Below are positions 1 to 8,013 of a DNA stretch of 64,000 nucleotides, piece by piece. Each line of letters starts with the position of its first letter. Within the stretch, counting starts at the first letter, position 1. The position numbers and the translations under genes are program-made. Source of the stretch: Sphingomonas sp. BT-65 (GTDB lineage Bacteria > Pseudomonadota > Alphaproteobacteria > Sphingomonadales > Sphingomonadaceae); assembly GCF_026107375.2 (NCBI RefSeq), contig NZ_JAPCIA010000001.1:2232001-2296000 (forward strand). The letters run 5' to 3'. Below the pieces are notes generated by a model, which did not search any database, was not told where the DNA came from, and worked only from the letters and a program-made list of their open reading frames with translations.

Positions 1-51
1 AGCGGTCGAACCGCAAAGAAGAAGAAGGCTGAACAGCGTCTTATGGCGCAT
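1..51 (-). CDS. 5' end of an exported protein gene (partial)
   Basis: Only the first 17 codons lie in the window; the gene runs off the left edge on the minus strand. The ATG at 51 is preceded by a clear AGGAG ribosome site seven bases upstream. The residues begin Met-Arg-His-Lys and continue into a leucine run (LFSLLLLCGSTA), which is the n-region and hydrophobic core of a Sec signal peptide or lipoprotein signal. Product and family cannot be told from this fragment. It is transcribed in the same direction as aroC, 147 bases downstream of it. Confidence 0.6.
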   Translation of the reverse strand, partial: MRHKTLFSLLLLCGSTA

Positions 52-139
52 GGGATACTCCTGGTTACGTGGCATAGGAGTAACGCCGCGGCGCGCAGAG
101 GGTCCCGAAACCGTTCCTCGCCTCGTCGCCCCGACGTGC

Positions 140-157
140 CGTTCCGTCCCCGGAACG
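140..157. terminator. short hairpin after aroC (weak terminator candidate)
   Basis: A perfect 7-bp stem (CGTTCCG / CGGAACG) with a 4-base loop lies 41 bases past the aroC stop. There is no T-run on the minus-strand side, so at best it is a pause or factor-dependent terminator. Confidence 0.2.
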
Positions 158-198
158 CATGCAACGCGGGACGAGACGATTGAACTAGATCGAGAAAA

Positions 199-1266
199 TC
201 AGCCGATCTGGGCGCGATGCAGCAGTTTCTGGTCGGCCAGGACCAGCGCCATCATCGCCTCGACCACCGGCGCGCCGCGGATACCGACGCAGGGATCGTG
301 CCGCCCCTTGGTGCGGATCTCGGTCGCTTCGCCCTCGCGCGTGACCGTCTCCACGGGGGTCAGGATCGAGCTGGTCGGCTTGAACGCGACGCGCACGCGC
401 ACCGGCTGACCGGTCGCGATCCCGCCGGCGATGCCGCCCGCGTGGTTGGCGAGGAATTGCGGGCCGTTCTCGCCCGGCCGCATCGGATCGGCATTGGCCT
501 CGCCGGTCAGCGCCGCCGCAGCGAAGCCGTCGCCGATCTCGACGCCCTTCACGGCATTGATGCTCATCATCGCCGCGGCGAGCTCGCTGTCGAGCTTGGC
601 ATAGAGCGGCGCACCCCAGCCTGCGGGCACGCCGGTCGCCTCGCACGCGATCACCGCGCCGAGCGACGAGCCCGCCTTGCGCGCGTCGTCGACGAGCGTC
701 TCCCAGCGCGCAGCAGCGTCGGCATCGGGGCAGAAGAAGGGGTTGTTGCCGATCTCGGCGGCGTCGAACTTCGCATAGTCGATCGCGTCGCCGCCGATCG
801 CCTCGACCCAAGCGAGGATCGCGACCTCCGGGATCACCTTGCGCGCCACCGCACCCGCCGCGACGCGCATCGCGGTCTCGCGCGCCGAGGAGCGCCCGCC
901 GCCGCGATAGTCGCGAAAGCCGTATTTGGCGTCATAGGCATAGTCGGCATGGCCGGGTCGATAGGCCGCGGCCACTTCCGAATAGTCCTTGGAACGCTGG
1001 TCGACATTCTCGATCAGCAGGCTGATCGGGGTGCCGGTGGTCTTGCCTTCGAACACGCCGGAGAGGATGCGGACCAGGTCCGGCTCCTGCCGCTGCGTGG
1101 TGAAGCGCGACTGGCCGGGACGGCGCTTGTCGAGAAAGGGCTGGATATCGGCTTCGGCGAGTTCCAGACTTGGCGGGCAACCATCCACCACAGCGCCGAT
1201 CGCGGGGCCATGGCTCTCTCCCCAGGTGGTGAAGCGGAAGACCCGCCCGAACGTGTTGAAGCTCAC
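199..1266 (-). CDS. aroC: chorismate synthase
   Basis: AroC converts 5-enolpyruvylshikimate-3-phosphate to chorismate, the last step of the shikimate pathway, using reduced FMN in the cytosol. The 355-residue product shows the family signatures: an N-terminal [19 protein letters not shown] stretch, the central [28 protein letters not shown] region that binds FMN and phosphate, and the C-terminal run of conserved Asp/Arg near [19 protein letters not shown] chose the GTG at 1266 because homologues begin exactly at SFNTFG; it overlaps the stop of the upstream GNAT gene (GTGA), so the two are translationally coupled. Full length, nothing missing. Confidence 0.97.
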   Translation of the reverse strand: MSFNTFGRVFRFTTWGESHGPAIGAVVDGCPPSLELAEADIQPFLDKRRPGQSRFTTQRQEPDLVRILSGVFEGKTTGTPISLLIENVDQRSKDYSEVAAAYRPGHADYAYDAKYGFRDYRGGGRSSARETAMRVAAGAVARKVIPEVAILAWVEAIGGDAIDYAKFDAAEIGNNPFFCPDADAAARWETLVDDARKAGSSLGAVIACEATGVPAGWGAPLYAKLDSELAAAMMSINAVKGVEIGDGFAAAALTGEANADPMRPGENGPQFLANHAGGIAGGIATGQPVRVRVAFKPTSSILTPVETVTREGEATEIRTKGRHDPCVGIRGAPVVEAMMALVLADQKLLHRAQIG

Positions 1267-1790
1267 CCGTCTTGTCCCAGCATCGCGAACGCTCCCGCAT
1301 GGTCCGCCTGCCCGCGGACCCCGCACGGAAGCTTTCCATCCTGCAGCGCCAGCGCCATCAGATAGTCGCCCGCATAGGGCGAGACGAAGCCTCGCGCCAG
1401 ATCGGCCGCATAGCCGAACCGCTCATAATAAGCCGGATCGCCGAGCACGAAGCTCAGCACATAGCCTGCATCGGCGAGATGCTGGTGCCCCACTGCGATC
1501 AACGCTTCGGCCACGCCCTGGCGGCGATACGCCATGTCGACTGCAACCGGGGCAAGCGCCACGGCAGCGATCGGCTGGTCGTTGACCCGCGCATCCATCC
1601 GGCTGAACGCGACCATGCCGGCGAGCGCGCCGGTCTCCTCGTCGTCCGCCACCAACGTCAGCACCATATCGCCGTCGATGCACAGCCGCTGGACGAGCAG
1701 CGCCTCATCCGGCGCCGGGAAACTGCGCCGCAGCAGCGCGTCGATCGCCGCGACGTCGCCGCCGGTCGCCGGGCGGATCGCGATGGTCAT
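1263..1790 (-). CDS. GNAT-family N-acetyltransferase
   Basis: A 175-residue cytosolic acetyl-CoA-dependent acyltransferase of the GNAT superfamily. Visible features are an N-terminal [16 protein letters not shown] start typical of the fold, beta strands around [13 protein letters not shown], and the acetyl-CoA pyrophosphate loop [11 protein letters not shown] (Q/RxxGxA). The C-terminal [10 protein letters not shown] motif matches the YhbS-like subgroup that lies near small-molecule or protein acetylators; the substrate is not predictable. The ATG at 1790 is preferred over a TTG further upstream because it begins at the conserved MTIAIRPA. It sits 15 bases after fabI and overlaps the aroC start, so fabI-GNAT-aroC probably form one transcript. 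Confidence 0.85.
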   Translation of the reverse strand: MTIAIRPATGGDVAAIDALLRRSFPAPDEALLVQRLCIDGDMVLTLVADDEETGALAGMVAFSRMDARVNDQPIAAVALAPVAVDMAYRRQGVAEALIAVGHQHLADAGYVLSFVLGDPAYYERFGYAADLARGFVSPYAGDYLMALALQDGKLPCGVRGQADHAGAFAMLGQDG

Positions 1791-1805
1791 CAGACCAGCG
1801 CCCAA

Positions 1806-2609
1806 TCAGACAAGGGCAATATCCGGCGCGTCCTCGGCTTTCATGCCGATCACGTGATAGCCGGCATCGACATGGTGGGTCTCGCCGGTGGTGCCGCTCG
1901 ACAGGTCGGAGAGGAAGTAGAGGCCGGCGCCGCCGACATCCTCGATCGTCACGTTGCGTTTCAATGGCGAGTTGAGCTCGTTCCACTTGAGGATCAGGCG
2001 GAAGTCGCCGATGCCCGATGCCGCCAGCGTCTTGATCGGCCCGGCGCTGATCGCGTTGACGCGGATATTCTGCCTGCCGAGATCGACCGCGAGATACTGC
2101 ACGCTGGTCTCCAGCGCCGCCTTGGCCACGCCCATCACGTTATAGTGCGGGATCACCTTCTCGGCACCGTAATAGCTCAGCGTCAGCAGCGAACCACCCT
2201 CGGGCATCATCGCGCTGGCGCGCTTCGCCACGGCGACAAACGAATAGACACTGATGTTCATCGTCATCAGGAAATTGTCGAGGCTGGTGTCGACATAGCC
2301 GCCGCGCAGCTCGTTCTTGTCCGAGAAGCCGATCGCGTGGACGACAAAGTCGATCGTCGGCCAGCGTTCCGCGAGCGTCGCGAAGGTCTTGTCGAGCTCG
2401 GTCATGTCGCTGACGTCGCAGTCGATCAGGAAATCGCTGCCGAGCTCCTCGGCCAGCGGGCGCACACGCTTCTCCAGCGCCTCGCCCTGGTAGCTGAACG
2501 CCAGCTCGGCACCATGCTCGCGCAGCTTCTTCGCAATCCCCCAGGCGAGCGAGCGATCATTGGCCAGGCCCATGATCAGCCCGCGCTTGCCCTGCATCAA
2601 TCCGGTCAC
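1806..2609 (-). CDS. fabI: enoyl-[acyl-carrier-protein] reductase, FabI type
   Basis: FabI performs the NAD(P)H-dependent reduction that ends each cycle of type II fatty acid elongation. The 267-residue SDR-fold protein has the GLANDRSLAWGIA cofactor-binding loop, the cofactor-pocket DCDVSD segment, and the catalytic Tyr156 and Lys163 within HYNVMGVAKAALE, at the same positions as in E. coli FabI; this is the triclosan-target family. The start is a GTG preceded by a GGAGGG ribosome site lying at the end of the upstream yihY-like gene, three bases away. The conserved MTGLMQGKRG start supports the GTG over the internal ATG at 2597. Confidence 0.96.
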   Translation of the reverse strand: MTGLMQGKRGLIMGLANDRSLAWGIAKKLREHGAELAFSYQGEALEKRVRPLAEELGSDFLIDCDVSDMTELDKTFATLAERWPTIDFVVHAIGFSDKNELRGGYVDTSLDNFLMTMNISVYSFVAVAKRASAMMPEGGSLLTLSYYGAEKVIPHYNVMGVAKAALETSVQYLAVDLGRQNIRVNAISAGPIKTLAASGIGDFRLILKWNELNSPLKRNVTIEDVGGAGLYFLSDLSSGTTGETHHVDAGYHVIGMKAEDAPDIALV

Positions 2610-2612
2610 GTC

Positions 2613-3548
2613 CTACCCTCCGGTCTTTTCTTGCGGTTCCTCTAGACCGTTCTCCGGCGTTTCCGCCAGCGCCGCATTCAGTTCCGCGCCGATAACCACC
2701 CCGAACCCGATCAGGAAGAAGAAGATAAGCGCCACCATCACCCCCGCAAGGCTGCCATAGGTGAGCCCATAGCCGCCGAACACGCCGATCACATGCGGCA
2801 GCGCGGCGGTGCACCCCATCCACCAGATCGTCACGAACAACGGCCCCGGCCATTTCGGGCATTTCGATTGGCGGTAGCGCGAGGGCGTCAGCGTGTAGAA
2901 CAGGATGTAAAGCGCCCCGTAGAGCGCGATGGCGGGGGCGATCTTGGTCACCGACACGATCCGCGCGGCATCCGACGCGAAGGGCAGCACGCGCCAGATG
3001 AACTGCTCGGCGCCGATCAGCAGCACCTGGAAGCTGAACGCCATCATCGCCAGGATCACCGATCCGATCACCATCCCGATCGCACCGAGCTTCAATCGCC
3101 AGAAGGGCGTGCCCGATTGGACGCCATAGGCCTGGCGCAAGATCGCGCGCACCGTCTCGATGAAGCCGGAGGTGGTCCAGAGCCCGACCAGCGCGCCGAG
3201 CCACAGCAGCGAGCCCGAGCGCGCGTCGAGCACTTCGAGAATGGCGGGGCGAAGCAGCGCGCCGACCTCGGGCGGCACGGTCTGCAGAAACGCCGCGACT
3301 GCCTGAAGCCCGTCCCCGGTGCGACCCACCAGCCGGGCGATCGCGGTGGCGACGATGAAGAAGGGGAAGAGCGTGACAAGGCTCAAATAGGCGAGGTTCC
3401 CGGCATGCGTGAAGCCATCGGTATAGGCGCCGACCACCACGCGCTTGACCACTTCGATCACCCGGTCGGTGATGCCGAGATCCGACAGATGCTTGTGGAA
3501 CCCGCGGCGGCGGGCCTCAGGGGATTCGGGGGAGATCGGCTCGCTCAC
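2613..3548 (-). CDS. YihY/BrkB-family inner-membrane protein
   Basis: A 311-residue polytopic membrane protein of the YihY/virulence factor BrkB family (once annotated as RNase BN). It has about six hydrophobic segments: after the family hallmark GFTHAGNLAYLSLVTLFPFFIVATA near residues 45-70, then around 115-130, 150-180, 200-220, 235-260 and 265-290. The charged N- and C-termini are presumably cytoplasmic. Transport substrate is unknown for the family. The start is GTG at 3548. The gene stops only three bases before the fabI start and overlaps its ribosome site, so fabI is translated from the same mRNA. Confidence 0.87.
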   Translation of the reverse strand: MSEPISPESPEARRRGFHKHLSDLGITDRVIEVVKRVVVGAYTDGFTHAGNLAYLSLVTLFPFFIVATAIARLVGRTGDGLQAVAAFLQTVPPEVGALLRPAILEVLDARSGSLLWLGALVGLWTTSGFIETVRAILRQAYGVQSGTPFWRLKLGAIGMVIGSVILAMMAFSFQVLLIGAEQFIWRVLPFASDAARIVSVTKIAPAIALYGALYILFYTLTPSRYRQSKCPKWPGPLFVTIWWMGCTAALPHVIGVFGGYGLTYGSLAGVMVALIFFFLIGFGVVIGAELNAALAETPENGLEEPQEKTGG

Positions 3549-3554
3549 GCGGGA

Positions 3555-4499
3555 TCAGACGCCCAGCCGGGCACGCGGGTTCCCCCCATTCTCCCAGTCG
3601 CTTACGAACTCGGCGAGCTTGGCGTCCGCGGCCGGAATCTCGATCATCAGCGTGACCAGCAGGTCGCCGCGGGCGGCCTTGCCGTGGAAGCCGCGGCCCT
3701 TGAGGCGCAGCGTCTTGCCCGAGCTCGATCCGGCGGGGACCTTGAGGTTGACCGCGCCCTCGGGCGTCGGCACGCGCACCGACGCGCCCTCGACCGCTTC
3801 CTTGAGCGTCACCGGGAGATCGAGGCGGATGTTGTCGCCGTCGCGGCTGTAGAAACGGTGCGGCTCGATATCGATCGTCACGATCGCGTCGCCATTGCCG
3901 CCGGGGCCGGGGTCGCCCTTGCCAGAGAGCCGCATCTGCGTGCCGGTCTCGACTCCCTTGGGCAGCTTCAAGTCGATCGTGCCGCCCTCGCGCAGCTGGA
4001 TACGCTGCGGCTTCAAGGCAGCGGCATCCTCGAACGGCACGCGCAGGCGATAGGCGACATTGGCGCCCTTGGCAGGCGGCGGACGCCGTCCGAACCCGCT
4101 CGAAAAGCCGCCGCCCTGCTGCCCGCCCATGCCGGCGCGCCCGCCGAAGAGGCCTTCGAGAATGTCCTCGAACCCGGTCTCGCCGCCGCCGCCGAAGTCG
4201 AACTGCGCGCCGCCCGGCCGGAAACCGCCCTGCGCGCGACCGCCGCCGCCGAAGCCCGCGCCGAAGGGGGAGGTGGGGTTGCCCTCGGCATCGATCTCGC
4301 CACGGTCGAAGCGCGCGCGCTTGTCCTTGTCCATCAACAGGTCATAGGCCTGCGTTACCGTGCTGAAGCGCTCGGCGGCCTTGGGGTTGTCCTTGTTGCG
4401 GTCGGGATGCAGCTCTTTCGCGAGCTTGCGATACGCCTTCTTGACCTCGTCCTCGCTGGCCCCGCGCGAGACTCCCAAGGTTGCGTAAGGATCGGCCAC
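3555..4499 (-). CDS. DnaJ-class (CbpA-like) co-chaperone
   Basis: A 314-residue J-domain co-chaperone expected to stimulate DnaK ATPase. Residues 1-70 form the J domain with the invariant HPD (ELHPDRNKDNP). It is followed by a Gly/Phe-rich linker (residues about 80-150) and a DnaJ C-terminal substrate-binding region with two beta-sandwich domains (for example GDGDAIVTIDIEPHRFYSRDG and LKVPAGSSSGKTLRLKGRGF). There is no zinc-finger cysteine cluster, which separates it from true DnaJ and places it with CbpA/DjlA-type proteins. The GTG at 4499 begins the conserved ADPYATLGVSRGAS; upstream in-frame codons show no homologous character. It is on the same strand as yihY and fabI. Confidence 0.9.
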   Translation of the reverse strand: MADPYATLGVSRGASEDEVKKAYRKLAKELHPDRNKDNPKAAERFSTVTQAYDLLMDKDKRARFDRGEIDAEGNPTSPFGAGFGGGGRAQGGFRPGGAQFDFGGGGETGFEDILEGLFGGRAGMGGQQGGGFSSGFGRRPPPAKGANVAYRLRVPFEDAAALKPQRIQLREGGTIDLKLPKGVETGTQMRLSGKGDPGPGGNGDAIVTIDIEPHRFYSRDGDNIRLDLPVTLKEAVEGASVRVPTPEGAVNLKVPAGSSSGKTLRLKGRGFHGKAARGDLLVTLMIEIPAADAKLAEFVSDWENGGNPRARLGV

Positions 4500-4528
4500 T
4501 TGTTTCCCCGAATTGATGTTCTGGCGTG

Positions 4529-5455
4529 TTAGCCCGCTACATCGGCCGCTGGCGCCGCGGTTGCAAGAGAAGCCGCATCGTCGAGCGGCTCGACATCCAC
4601 CGAAACGTGCATGTTCTGCGCGCCATAGCCCAGGATGATGCCGTCGATCGGCGCGATGTCGGCATAGTCCCGCCCGATCGCGATGATGACGTGATCGTTC
4701 GCCATCCAGATGCCGTTGGTGGGATCGAACCCGACCCAGCCGCGCTCCGGCCCGCACCACAGCAGCACCCATGCGTGCGTCGCGTCCGCGCCTACCAGCC
4801 GCGGCTTGCCCGGCGGGGGCAGCGTGCGGAGGTAACCCGAGGCATAGGCGGCGGGGAGCCCCGCGGCGCGCAGGCCCGAAATCATGATCTGCGCGAAATC
4901 CTGACAGACGCCGCCGCGTTTCACGAACGCCTCGTGCGGCGGGGTGTCGACCAGGGTCGCGGTGGGATCGAAGTCAAATTCGCGCTGGATGCGGCGGGCG
5001 AGGGCGATGCCGGCCTCGAGCGCGCCGCGACCGAGATCGAGGTCCTGCGCGCACCAGGCGGCGATCTCGGGATCCAGCGGGATCAGCGGCGAGGGGAACA
5101 TATAGGCGGCGGGACTGGCCGGGCCCGCGTCGCGGCTGTCGCGGGCGAGAGCCGCGATCTGCGCTAGCGTTGGGTCGCCGGGCGCGGACTCGGGCACCGG
5201 GCGGTCAACGGTGATCCGGCAACGGCTCTCGATCGTCAGGCTGTTCGCCGCCTGCTCGACCACCAGCCGCACGACATTGGCGAGCCCCGCCTCGGCGCGC
5301 GCGGGCGCGGTGCGCCCGCCCGGCTCGACGCTGAGATCATAGTCGTGGAGCTGCTGGCCCGACCAGTGGATCGGCTTCAAGCGCAGGTTGCAGCGCGCGA
5401 ACCCGACGGGCTCGGCATAGTCGAAACGCGTCACATGCCGGATCGAATAGAGCAT
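4529..5455 (-). CDS. transglutaminase-like cysteine peptidase-fold protein
   Basis: A 308-residue protein with an N-terminal bacterial transglutaminase-like beta domain (begins MLYSIRHVTRFDYAEPV) and a transglutaminase core. The catalytic triad is visible: Cys in KRGGVCQDFAQ, His in DATHAWVLLW and Asp in WVGFDPTNG. These cytosolic proteins are predicted to cleave or form peptide/isopeptide bonds. The ATG at 5455 overlaps the stop of the upstream ATP-grasp/alpha-E gene (ATGA), a strong sign of coupled translation. The pair is a widespread conserved neighbourhood whose substrate is not established. Confidence 0.9.
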   Translation of the reverse strand: MLYSIRHVTRFDYAEPVGFARCNLRLKPIHWSGQQLHDYDLSVEPGGRTAPARAEAGLANVVRLVVEQAANSLTIESRCRITVDRPVPESAPGDPTLAQIAALARDSRDAGPASPAAYMFPSPLIPLDPEIAAWCAQDLDLGRGALEAGIALARRIQREFDFDPTATLVDTPPHEAFVKRGGVCQDFAQIMISGLRAAGLPAAYASGYLRTLPPPGKPRLVGADATHAWVLLWCGPERGWVGFDPTNGIWMANDHVIIAIGRDYADIAPIDGIILGYGAQNMHVSVDVEPLDDAASLATAAPAADVAG

Positions 5456-7947
5456 CAGGCGAGAACAAGCCCGGCGGCGCGCAGCGGTTCCGAACCCTGC
5501 AGGAAATAGCGCCGCGCGATCGCGTCGGAGAGCGACGCCAGCCGGTTGCCAATCTCGGCGAGCTTGCCCTCGTCGAGCGCTGCCGCCTGGGTAATCGCGA
5601 CGATCGCGGTAAGCTCGGCCGCCTGGGCCTGCTGCGGCTCGGCGAGGCCGTCGTCGGACAGCACCGGGAGCTTCGCGAGATGGTCGCAGATCGCCGCGAC
5701 CTGATAGGCGATGCCGCGCGGATTGCCGGGATCGAGCGCGACGAGGTCGAGCACCGGCACCCGCGCGATGCCAGTGAGGTAGCGCTGACGGTAGCTGATC
5801 TGGCTGTCGGCGAGATCGAGCAGGGTCGAGAGATCGTCGCTCGTGGCGCCGGCATGGCCGAACGCACCGATCGCCCGGATCGCTCCCATCGCACGCTCGA
5901 CCCGCCGGCCGAGATCGTGAAAGCGCCAGGCATCGGTCCGCCCGAGATGCTCGGCGCCGAGCCCGGCCAGCGCATAATAGCGCCGCTGGAGTGATCCCGC
6001 CCGGTCGAGTGCCCCGCCCTTCGTCGGAAATGGCGCGTCGAGCAGCTTGATCATGTCGGCCGACAGCCGGTCGCGGCTCACTGCGCCAATGCCGCGCGCT
6101 TGGCGGTTGATCGCGCGTACGCTGTACCAGCCGTCGGCCGCCTCCATCGCCATGCGCGAAAAATGGTTGAGATCGGCGCGGCGGAAGCTCGCCGGCGCGG
6201 GCGCCGCGCCCTTCTCCACCACCAGATCGACCAGCTGGCGCACCGTCTCGACCGAGAGCGCGGCGCCGGTGTCGGCGCTGATCGAATGGCCGAGCAGCGA
6301 ACGGATCACGCCGAGCAGCGCCTCGCCGCGCTCGAGATAGCGGCCGAGCCAGAAGAGATTGTCGGCAACGCGGCTGGGCAGCGTGCCGGGATTGCGGCGC
6401 AACTGGGTGGTGTCGTCCGACGGCAGCAGCGTCACCGGGGTCACCGGATCAGGGCCATGGACGATGACGTCGGCCGACCAGCTGCCCTCGCCCATCACCG
6501 CGGCGCGCTCGTCGGCATGCTCGCCGATCTGCGCGAAGCCGCCGGGCAGCACGTGCCAGCCGCCATCGGCCCGCCGCGCCGCGAAGACGCGCAGCGTGAA
6601 CGGCCGCGCAGCCAGGCCGCCCTCGCCCACCACCGGCATGGTCGAGAGGCGCACCACCTCGCGCCCGACATAGTCCTGCGGCCGCCGCTCGAAATCGGCG
6701 AGCAGCGCGGCGCGCTGCGCCCCGGGCATGTCGGAACCGAGCACCGCCGAGCCGTCGCCAAGCACATTGGTCGCCACGCCGAACGCCGGCGCGATCAGCA
6801 TGTTGTCGAGATCGCCCGCGACCTCTTGCCGCTCACGCTCCTGCCCGCACCACCAGGTCGCGATGTTGGCGAGCTTCAATTGCTCGCCGGTCAGCCGGGT
6901 ACACAGGCGCGGCAGGAAGGCGGCGAAGGCCGGCGCCTCGAGCATCCCGGCGCCCGGCGAGTTGGTCACCACCACCTCGTCCGCCGCCATCGCATCGATC
7001 AGCCCCGGCACGCCGATCCCCGAATGCGAATCGAAGGCGAGCGGGTCGATCATCCGCGGATCGACGCGATGCCACAGCGCATCGACGCGCTTGAGGCCCG
7101 CGATGGTGCGCAGATAGACGCGGTCGTCGAGCACGGCGAGGTCGCCACCCTCGACCAGCGGAAAGCCGAGATAGCGCGCGAGATGCGCCTGCTCGGCATA
7201 GCTGGGGTTGAACCGGCCCGGTGTGAGCAGTCCGATCCGCGGTTCGGCGCGACGGCAGCGCGCGGCGAGCCCCTCACGGAAGGCGGCGAAGAAGGGCGCG
7301 TGCCGCTCGATGTTGAGCCGGGTCTGCAGGCCGCCGAGCAGCCGCGACATGGCGAGCCGGTTCTCGAGCGCATAGCCCGCCCCGACGGGCGCACGGAGTT
7401 GGTCGGACAGCACGCGCCATTCGCCCGACGGCCCGCGACATAGATCGACCGCGACGAAGTTCAGGTGATAGCCGCCCGGCGGCGCGAGGCCCGCCATCGG
7501 CCGCAGGAAATAAGGGCTGCCGGTAACCAGCGCGGCGGGGAGATAACCGCCCGACACCAGCTTCTGCTCGCCATAGCAATCGGCGAGCAGCGCTTCGAGC
7601 AGGTCGGCGCGCTGCGCGACACCGGTGGCGATCGTGTCCCATTCGCGCTTGGCGATCAGCAGCGGGATCGGTGAGAGCGGCCAGCGGCGCTCCTCAACCT
7701 CGCCCGCGATGCGGAAGCCGGTGCCGATATCCTCGGCGTGGCGCTGCGCCCGCTCGCGCGCGTTGACGAGATCGTCGCCCGAGCGACCGGCCAGTTCCTC
7801 GAACAGCGCATTCCATGCCGGATCGTCGAGCCCGGCAGCGTAGAGCATGTCGGTCGCGGGGGTCGCGGCGCGGTAGGCGGCCACCCAGCGCGCGGCGATG
7901 GTGGCCGCATCGAACAGGGATGTCGCCACTACGCTCGCCAAATTCAC
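5455..7947 (-). CDS. circularly permuted ATP-grasp / alpha-E domain fusion protein
   Basis: A roughly 830-residue fusion. The N-terminal two thirds is a circularly permuted type 2 ATP-grasp (DUF404/DUF407 type), with GLLTPGRFNPSYAEQAHLAR, YLRTIAGLKRVDALWHRVDPR and VTNSPGAGMLEAPAF typical of it. The C-terminal third is an alpha-E (DUF403) helical domain starting near SRVADNLFWLGRYLERGEALLG. In many genomes these are two adjacent genes; here they are one. The family is predicted to make peptide-type amide bonds, perhaps working with the overlapping transglutaminase; the product is unknown. I prefer the GTG at 7947 because GGAAGGGG lies just upstream; a GTG at 8004 would add 19 atypical residues. 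Confidence 0.88.
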   Translation of the reverse strand: MNLASVVATSLFDAATIAARWVAAYRAATPATDMLYAAGLDDPAWNALFEELAGRSGDDLVNARERAQRHAEDIGTGFRIAGEVEERRWPLSPIPLLIAKREWDTIATGVAQRADLLEALLADCYGEQKLVSGGYLPAALVTGSPYFLRPMAGLAPPGGYHLNFVAVDLCRGPSGEWRVLSDQLRAPVGAGYALENRLAMSRLLGGLQTRLNIERHAPFFAAFREGLAARCRRAEPRIGLLTPGRFNPSYAEQAHLARYLGFPLVEGGDLAVLDDRVYLRTIAGLKRVDALWHRVDPRMIDPLAFDSHSGIGVPGLIDAMAADEVVVTNSPGAGMLEAPAFAAFLPRLCTRLTGEQLKLANIATWWCGQERERQEVAGDLDNMLIAPAFGVATNVLGDGSAVLGSDMPGAQRAALLADFERRPQDYVGREVVRLSTMPVVGEGGLAARPFTLRVFAARRADGGWHVLPGGFAQIGEHADERAAVMGEGSWSADVIVHGPDPVTPVTLLPSDDTTQLRRNPGTLPSRVADNLFWLGRYLERGEALLGVIRSLLGHSISADTGAALSVETVRQLVDLVVEKGAAPAPASFRRADLNHFSRMAMEAADGWYSVRAINRQARGIGAVSRDRLSADMIKLLDAPFPTKGGALDRAGSLQRRYYALAGLGAEHLGRTDAWRFHDLGRRVERAMGAIRAIGAFGHAGATSDDLSTLLDLADSQISYRQRYLTGIARVPVLDLVALDPGNPRGIAYQVAAICDHLAKLPVLSDDGLAEPQQAQAAELTAIVAITQAAALDEGKLAEIGNRLASLSDAIARRYFLQGSEPLRAAGLVLA

Positions 7948-8013
7948 CAACCCCTTCCGCCGCGCCTTGTGACCCCATTGATATGGCGGTGCAACAAAGA
8001 TCACCTTCTGAGG

